DNA from: a virus
Strand: one strand, 5' to 3'
DNA length: 38,327 nt
Virus record (IMG/VR): IMGVR_UViG_3300027805_000036
Location: 1 to 38,327 of that record
The notes under the pieces: model-generated
Told to the model about the DNA's origin: nothing
Databases searched by the model: none
The model's input: the letters and a program-made list of their open reading frames with translations, nothing else
Translations under genes and position numbers: made by a program
Shown: piece by piece, positions 34,367 to 38,327 of the stretch
Layout of the letters: every line of letters begins with the position of its first letter
Position numbering within the stretch: position 1 is the stretch's first letter

Positions 34367-34773
34367 TGCGTAGAAATCAAGTTGCAATAAAACATGGGTT
34401 TCGTAGTGGTTTGGAAGATAATGTAAATGATATGTTGAAAGAACAAAACAAATCATTCAGCTACGAAAGTGAAAAAATATCCTACATACAACCAGAAACT
34501 AAACATAATTACACACCAGATTTTGTTCTAAACAAAATAGTTGGCGGTAAAATGTATGTTGAAACAAAGGGTAGATGGGTAAAGACAGACCGATTAAAAT
34601 TTGATTTGATATTCCAACAATATCCTGGTATAGATATTCGTTTTGTATTTCAAAATCCAAATGCAAAATTATACAAAGGTAGCAAAACAACCTATGCTCA
34701 ATACTGTGATAAGAAAGGGTGGCGTTGGGCAAAGAAAGAAATACCAGAGGAATGGTTGAAAGAATGCTTGTAA
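34366..34773 (+). CDS. 3: Endonuclease I, T7 gp3-type Holliday junction resolvase
   Basis: The 135-residue protein closely follows bacteriophage T7 endonuclease I. It keeps FRSGLEDNV, YIQPETKHNYTPDF, YVETKGRW, DIRFVFQNPNAKLYKGS, TYAQYCDKKGW and IPEEWLKE. The catalytic set is complete: Glu17, Asp52, Glu66 and Lys68 correspond to T7 Glu20, Asp55, Glu65 and Lys67. The enzyme acts as a homodimer with exchanged strands, cuts four-way junctions and branched DNA, and in T7 clears recombination intermediates before packaging. T4 uses an unrelated enzyme (gp49) for this step, so this gene probably replaces it. It has no Shine-Dalgarno site and relies on the TAATG overlap with the structural gene upstream, so it is likely made late, when packaging needs it. 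Confidence 0.95.
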   Translation: MRRNQVAIKHGFRSGLEDNVNDMLKEQNKSFSYESEKISYIQPETKHNYTPDFVLNKIVGGKMYVETKGRWVKTDRLKFDLIFQQYPGIDIRFVFQNPNAKLYKGSKTTYAQYCDKKGWRWAKKEIPEEWLKECL

Positions 34774-34798
34774 TTGTGACAAATTTTTCGTATATTTG
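34768..34798 (+). promoter_or_regulatory. Candidate Bacteroidota-type promoter for the replication block
   Basis: TTG (34768-34770) is followed after 20 bases by TATATTTG (34791-34798), an exact match to TAnnTTTG, the -7 element of Bacteroidota housekeeping promoters. It lies just before the primase and recombination nuclease genes, where an early/middle promoter separate from the late structural operon is expected. Confidence 0.45.
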
Positions 34799-34804
34799 TT
34801 ACAA
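34774..34804 (+). promoter_or_regulatory. Inverted repeat between the structural and replication genes
   Basis: TTGTGACAAA (34774-34783) and TTTGTTACAA (34795-34804) form a 10-base inverted repeat with one G-T mismatch and an 11-base spacer. It overlaps the candidate promoter, so it could be an operator. As RNA it would be a hairpin with a G-U pair, but no long T-run follows, so terminator function is doubtful. Confidence 0.5.
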
Positions 34805-34829
34805 GTATTATTTTCCGTAAAGTGTGGTT

Positions 34830-35783
34830 ATGATAAACTACGATTTATTATCTCTTATTGAGAAAGTTCTCGGTAAAGGTAGAAAAACATCTGGCAACAA
34901 TTATTCGTTTTTCTCACCATTCATTAGTCATTACAAACCAAAACTTGAAATAGATTTGACCGTAAACAATAACGGTGAGAATCCATGGCATTGTTGGGTT
35001 AGTAATGCTAAAGGTAGAAGTATAGTTTCACTATTCAAAAAAGTAAAAGCTGGTAAACAATACCTAGATGACCTAAATAAAATCCTAAAAACAAAAAACC
35101 TATACATCAAAAATAAAACCCAAACAAAAGAAGAATTGGTTTTACCGAAAGAATTTATCAAATTATATGAGTTTCCAAAGATAAAAGATATTCAAGTAAA
35201 GATGCAAATGAAACAAGCATTAGGTTACTTGAAATCAAGAGGAATTGGTAGAACAGATATATTGCGTTATGGGATTGGTTATTGCCCTAATGGTAGTTAC
35301 TCTGGCAGAATTATTGTTCCATCCTATGATGAAAACTTCAACCTAAACTTTTTTGTTTCTCGTTCTATCTTTGAAGAAGATGTCCTAAAATATAAAAATC
35401 CAAAGTGGAGTAAGGATGTTATTGGATTTGATTGTTTTATCGATTGGGATGAACCAGTTACACTTGTTGAAGGTGTATTTGATGCAATTACTGCAAGATA
35501 TAATGCGGTTCCACTATTCGGCAAAATAATTCAACCAAAACTTCGAGAGAGAATTTTGTTGCGTAAACCACCAAAGATAATTGTTGCACTTGATAACGAT
35601 GCTTATTCCGATTCTATAAAAATATCTTCTTCTCTAATTTCAGAAGGTATAAATGTTTCGATAGTTCAAATGGAAAGTAAAGATATAAATGAAATGGGTT
35701 TCAAAGATTTTTCAAGTTTGAAATCGGTTACACCACCAACAGACAGTTATGAAATAATTAAACAAAGGATATTGTATGCTTAA
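34830..35783 (+). CDS. 61: DNA primase, T4 gp61-like, with degenerate zinc finger
   Basis: The start is taken at ATG 34830; a GTG at 34824 is an in-frame alternative. The 317-residue protein has an N-terminal region that aligns with a CHC2-type zinc finger but keeps few ligands: SPFISH (29-34) where CPxCxH is expected, and HCWVSNAKGRSIVSLF (54-69) where HCWxC is expected. The C-terminal half is a TOPRIM catalytic domain: Glu214 in TLVEGVFDAITA, Asp255 and Asp257 in IIVALDNDAYSD, and a KDINEMG segment. An intermediate GYLKSRGIGRTDILRYGIGY and the GRIIVPSYDEN strand match DnaG/gp61 primases. It makes RNA primers for lagging-strand synthesis with a replicative helicase not in this window. It overlaps the next gene by 8 bases. 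Confidence 0.88.
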   Translation: MINYDLLSLIEKVLGKGRKTSGNNYSFFSPFISHYKPKLEIDLTVNNNGENPWHCWVSNAKGRSIVSLFKKVKAGKQYLDDLNKILKTKNLYIKNKTQTKEELVLPKEFIKLYEFPKIKDIQVKMQMKQALGYLKSRGIGRTDILRYGIGYCPNGSYSGRIIVPSYDENFNLNFFVSRSIFEEDVLKYKNPKWSKDVIGFDCFIDWDEPVTLVEGVFDAITARYNAVPLFGKIIQPKLRERILLRKPPKIIVALDNDAYSDSIKISSSLISEGINVSIVQMESKDINEMGFKDFSSLKSVTPPTDSYEIIKQRILYA

Positions 35784-38327
35784 AGAAACATTATGGTCAT
35801 TTGCTATTAGTGAAGTTGAAAAGATATTGCATATATCAGATATTCATATTCGTAATCTAAAAAGACATGAAGAATATCGTAGTGTATTCAAAAAACTTTA
35901 TGATGTTTGTAGAAGTAAAGTTGCTGAAAATAAAAACACAATCATATATCTTGCCGGTGATATTGTTCATGCAAAAACAGATATGACACCGGAACTTGTA
36001 GAAATGGTTACAGAATTTCTTGATACAATTTCAAGAATTGCACCAACAATTTTGATTGCAGGTAATCACGATTGTAACTTAAATAATATGAGTAGAATGG
36101 ATGCACTTTCACCTATTGTTTCATTATTAACTGATGAAAAAAATCAACTATTTTATTTGAAACATAGTGGAGTATACTATTTACAAAATGTTGATTTTGT
36201 TCTTAACTCGGTTTATGAAAATCCAAAAGATTTTATTTTGGCAAAAGATATAGAAGGTAACAGAACAAAAATAGTATTGTATCACGGACCTGTTGATAGA
36301 GCATCAACCGATACTGGTGTTCTTATGAAACATAATGATGTTAAGATTGAAATGTTCGATGGATTCGACTATGGAATGTTTGGCGATATTCACAAGTTCC
36401 AATACCTTGATGTTGATGGAAAGTTTGCATATGCCGGTTCACTCATACAACAAAACTATGGTGAAGGATTAGTTCATGGTATAATTGAATGGGATATTAA
36501 AAATAAGAAATCAAAGTTTATTGAAATTGAAAATGATTGGTCTTATCATACGATTGATGTTGAAAACGGTAAAATTAAAAAGTTGCCAACAAAGTGGACA
36601 AAAAATAATTCAATTCGTTTGCGTATAACCAACACACCACATTCCGAAGTAAATCAAATAATGACTGAATTAAAGTCATTAACCAATATTATAGATATTA
36701 GAACACAACACCTTGTTGGTTCAAGTAATGGCAATGTTCAAACAAAAGTAAATCCAATTGGTAAAATTCGTGATGTAGAATATCAAAACAAATTGATTAC
36801 GGATTATGTAAATGACAAGTTTACGGTAACAGATGATATACTTGAAAAGATTAGAGGTATAAACCGAAATGTAAATACAAAGTTATCAGAGAGTGATGTT
36901 GTTCGTAATCTTATATGGAAACCTATTTCATTTGAATTTGAAAATATGTTTTCATACGGTAAGGGTAACAGAATACATTTCAATGGAATGAATGGGGTGT
37001 ATGGATTGTTTGCTCCAAATGCAAGTGGCAAGTCTTCTGTTCTTGATGCAATCATGTTTTGTCTATTTGATAAATGTTCAAGAACATTTAAGGCGGCACA
37101 AGTTCTGAACAATAAGAAGGATAACTTTCAATGTAAACTACATTTTATGATTGGTGAAAAAAACTTTTACATAAAGAGAGTTGCTACAAAAGAGAAGAAA
37201 GGTAATGTTAAAGTTAATGTAGATTTTTGGTATGAAGAAAATGGTGATTTGGTGTCACTAAACGGTGAAGACCGTGATGGAACTAATTACGCCATACGGA
37301 AGTATATTGGAACCTATGACGATTTTGTTCTAACTGCAATGTCATTACAAGGTAATAATACAAACTTTGTAGACAAGGCACAAAAGGATAGAAAGGATTT
37401 GTTGGCACAATTCTTTGACTTAAATTTGTTCGAGGAATTAAATTCTATTGCTACGGATGAAGTAAAGGGACTGCAGGCATTAGTCAAGGAGTTTAAGAAA
37501 CAAGACCATTCAACGAAATTAGCAAATGCTATTGGCATTCATAAGGCAAATACAATACTTTTAGAAGAAACAACTGACCAGAAGGACTATATTGAGAAAA
37601 AAATTGAAAAATTAACGGTTTTGATTTCCGAATTAAATAAAAAACTAATTCCAATTGCAGACAATTTTTCTTCCAAATCTGTCCAATCATTATTAGATAA
37701 GAGATATTTATTAGATAGAAAAGGTAATGATTTAATAAATGAAATAAAGTCATTAGAAGATGAATTGGGTGATGCAAAAACATCACATGAAAAGTATATT
37801 GGTTTATCAAAAGAGTTTGATAAAGAAACTCTTATGAAAAAGAAAGAAAGGATTGACATTGTTCGTAACCGAATAACAGAACTTGAAGCTGATTTGCGTA
37901 GTGTTAAGTTAAAAGTTCAACATTGTCAAGATAAAATTGATAATTTGAAAGATCATGAGTATGATCCAAACTGCCAGTTCTGTGTAAATAATGTTTTTGT
38001 CAAAGATGCAGAACACGCTAAATCACAGATTTGGGGATTTGAACAAGACAGAGATGAATTGATATTTGAAATAAATGATTTGAACGAGGAATTTACAAAA
38101 AATTCATCCGTTTATTCTGAATTAGAAAAATTACATTCTCTTGAAAATAGTGCTTTCAAATATGAGAAACAGATATATTCGGTAGAAAAACAGATATTTT
38201 CTGCAAAAGAAGAACAGAAAAAGATACAAGATGAAATTGGTAACATAGATATTCAGATAGAAAAGTATAAAGAAAATGAAGATGCTATCAATCAGAACAA
38301 TAAAATTCAATCAGAAATTGATGAATT
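35776..38327 (+). CDS. 47/46: Fused gp47-gp46 (SbcD-SbcC) recombination nuclease, 3' partial
   Basis: One uninterrupted frame of 850 codons runs from ATG 35776 to the window edge. Residues 1-about 330 are a calcineurin-like nuclease of the SbcD/Mre11/T4 gp47 type: Asp22 and His24 in HISDIHIR, Asp62 in LAGDIVH, Asn97 and His98 in GNHD, His170 in YHGPVD and His206 in FGDIHKF. Residues from about 375 are the SbcC/Rad50/T4 gp46 ATPase: Walker A APNASGKSS (413-421), a Q-loop Gln525 in SLQGNN, a coiled coil (about 560-725), a zinc hook Cys733-x-x-Cys736 (CQFC), and the start of the returning coil. The signature motif and Walker B lie beyond the window. In T4 the two subunits come from separate genes (47 then 46). 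The complex resects DNA ends for recombination-dependent replication. Confidence 0.93.
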   Translation, partial: MLKETLWSFAISEVEKILHISDIHIRNLKRHEEYRSVFKKLYDVCRSKVAENKNTIIYLAGDIVHAKTDMTPELVEMVTEFLDTISRIAPTILIAGNHDCNLNNMSRMDALSPIVSLLTDEKNQLFYLKHSGVYYLQNVDFVLNSVYENPKDFILAKDIEGNRTKIVLYHGPVDRASTDTGVLMKHNDVKIEMFDGFDYGMFGDIHKFQYLDVDGKFAYAGSLIQQNYGEGLVHGIIEWDIKNKKSKFIEIENDWSYHTIDVENGKIKKLPTKWTKNNSIRLRITNTPHSEVNQIMTELKSLTNIIDIRTQHLVGSSNGNVQTKVNPIGKIRDVEYQNKLITDYVNDKFTVTDDILEKIRGINRNVNTKLSESDVVRNLIWKPISFEFENMFSYGKGNRIHFNGMNGVYGLFAPNASGKSSVLDAIMFCLFDKCSRTFKAAQVLNNKKDNFQCKLHFMIGEKNFYIKRVATKEKKGNVKVNVDFWYEENGDLVSLNGEDRDGTNYAIRKYIGTYDDFVLTAMSLQGNNTNFVDKAQKDRKDLLAQFFDLNLFEELNSIATDEVKGLQALVKEFKKQDHSTKLANAIGIHKANTILLEETTDQKDYIEKKIEKLTVLISELNKKLIPIADNFSSKSVQSLLDKRYLLDRKGNDLINEIKSLEDELGDAKTSHEKYIGLSKEFDKETLMKKKERIDIVRNRITELEADLRSVKLKVQHCQDKIDNLKDHEYDPNCQFCVNNVFVKDAEHAKSQIWGFEQDRDELIFEINDLNEEFTKNSSVYSELEKLHSLENSAFKYEKQIYSVEKQIFSAKEEQKKIQDEIGNIDIQIEKYKENEDAINQNNKIQSEIDE

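Noticed and set aside
1-38327. tRNA genes, CRISPR arrays, insertion sequences, integrase or attachment sites
   Set aside because: The gaps between genes are all under 75 bases and none holds a cloverleaf, spaced repeats or terminal inverted repeats with a transposase.

Overview
This window is part of the genome of a large, AT-rich, strictly lytic-looking tailed phage with a T4-type contractile tail (a distant relative of T4). The sequence shows this through a gp25-type baseplate wedge protein, a gp6-type (gpJ-like) wedge protein, a gp55-type late sigma factor, a gp61-type primase and a gp47/gp46 (SbcD/SbcC-type) recombination nuclease. All 22 recognised genes lie on the + strand and are tightly packed, often with ATGA or TAATG overlaps. 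No stretch over 300 bases lacks a gene. I saw no tRNA, CRISPR array, insertion sequence, integrase or reverse transcriptase. The host is uncertain. A TAnnTTTG promoter-like site and several A-rich leaders without a Shine-Dalgarno sequence lean towards Bacteroidota, but other genes have strong AGGAG sites.

Layout. Positions 1-2608: the end of a coiled-coil membrane protein, a ClpP-like protease, a small membrane-anchored protein and the late sigma factor. Positions 2622-15432: a small conserved protein, a gp5/OB-type baseplate hub candidate, a 1913-residue mosaic protein, two tandem paralogues with a phosphodiester-glycosidase-like (NAGPA) domain behind a short leucine-repeat cap, and an 841-residue protein with a CHAP-like Cys/His/Asn pattern. 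The 1913-residue protein also ends in an HPGG...SxGC domain, so four successive proteins look like envelope- or glycan-active tail enzymes. Positions 15458-24358: the baseplate wedge block, with a coiled-coil protein, gp25, gp6, a DNRLRE-like protein, another coiled-coil protein and a 1346-residue gpI/LamG-like protein. Positions 24431-34366: a conserved structural protein and a family of five proteins that share a C-terminal module (GLYDD...LLAVAKLSKP), one of them carrying a LamG lectin-like domain. Positions 34366-38327: DNA metabolism, with a T7-type endonuclease I, a primase whose zinc finger has lost most of its cysteines, and one continuous reading frame that fuses the gp47 nuclease to the gp46 ATPase and runs off the end of the window.

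How it fits together. The sigma factor would direct late transcription of the tail genes. The wedge and hub proteins build the baseplate. The mosaic, NAGPA and CHAP-like proteins probably ride on the tail and open the host surface, while the LamG, DNRLRE and paralogue-family proteins probably form surface appendages. The last three genes belong to replication, recombination and genome processing. The hydrolase cassette, the SbcD-SbcC fusion and the paralogue array are the parts most worth a second look.
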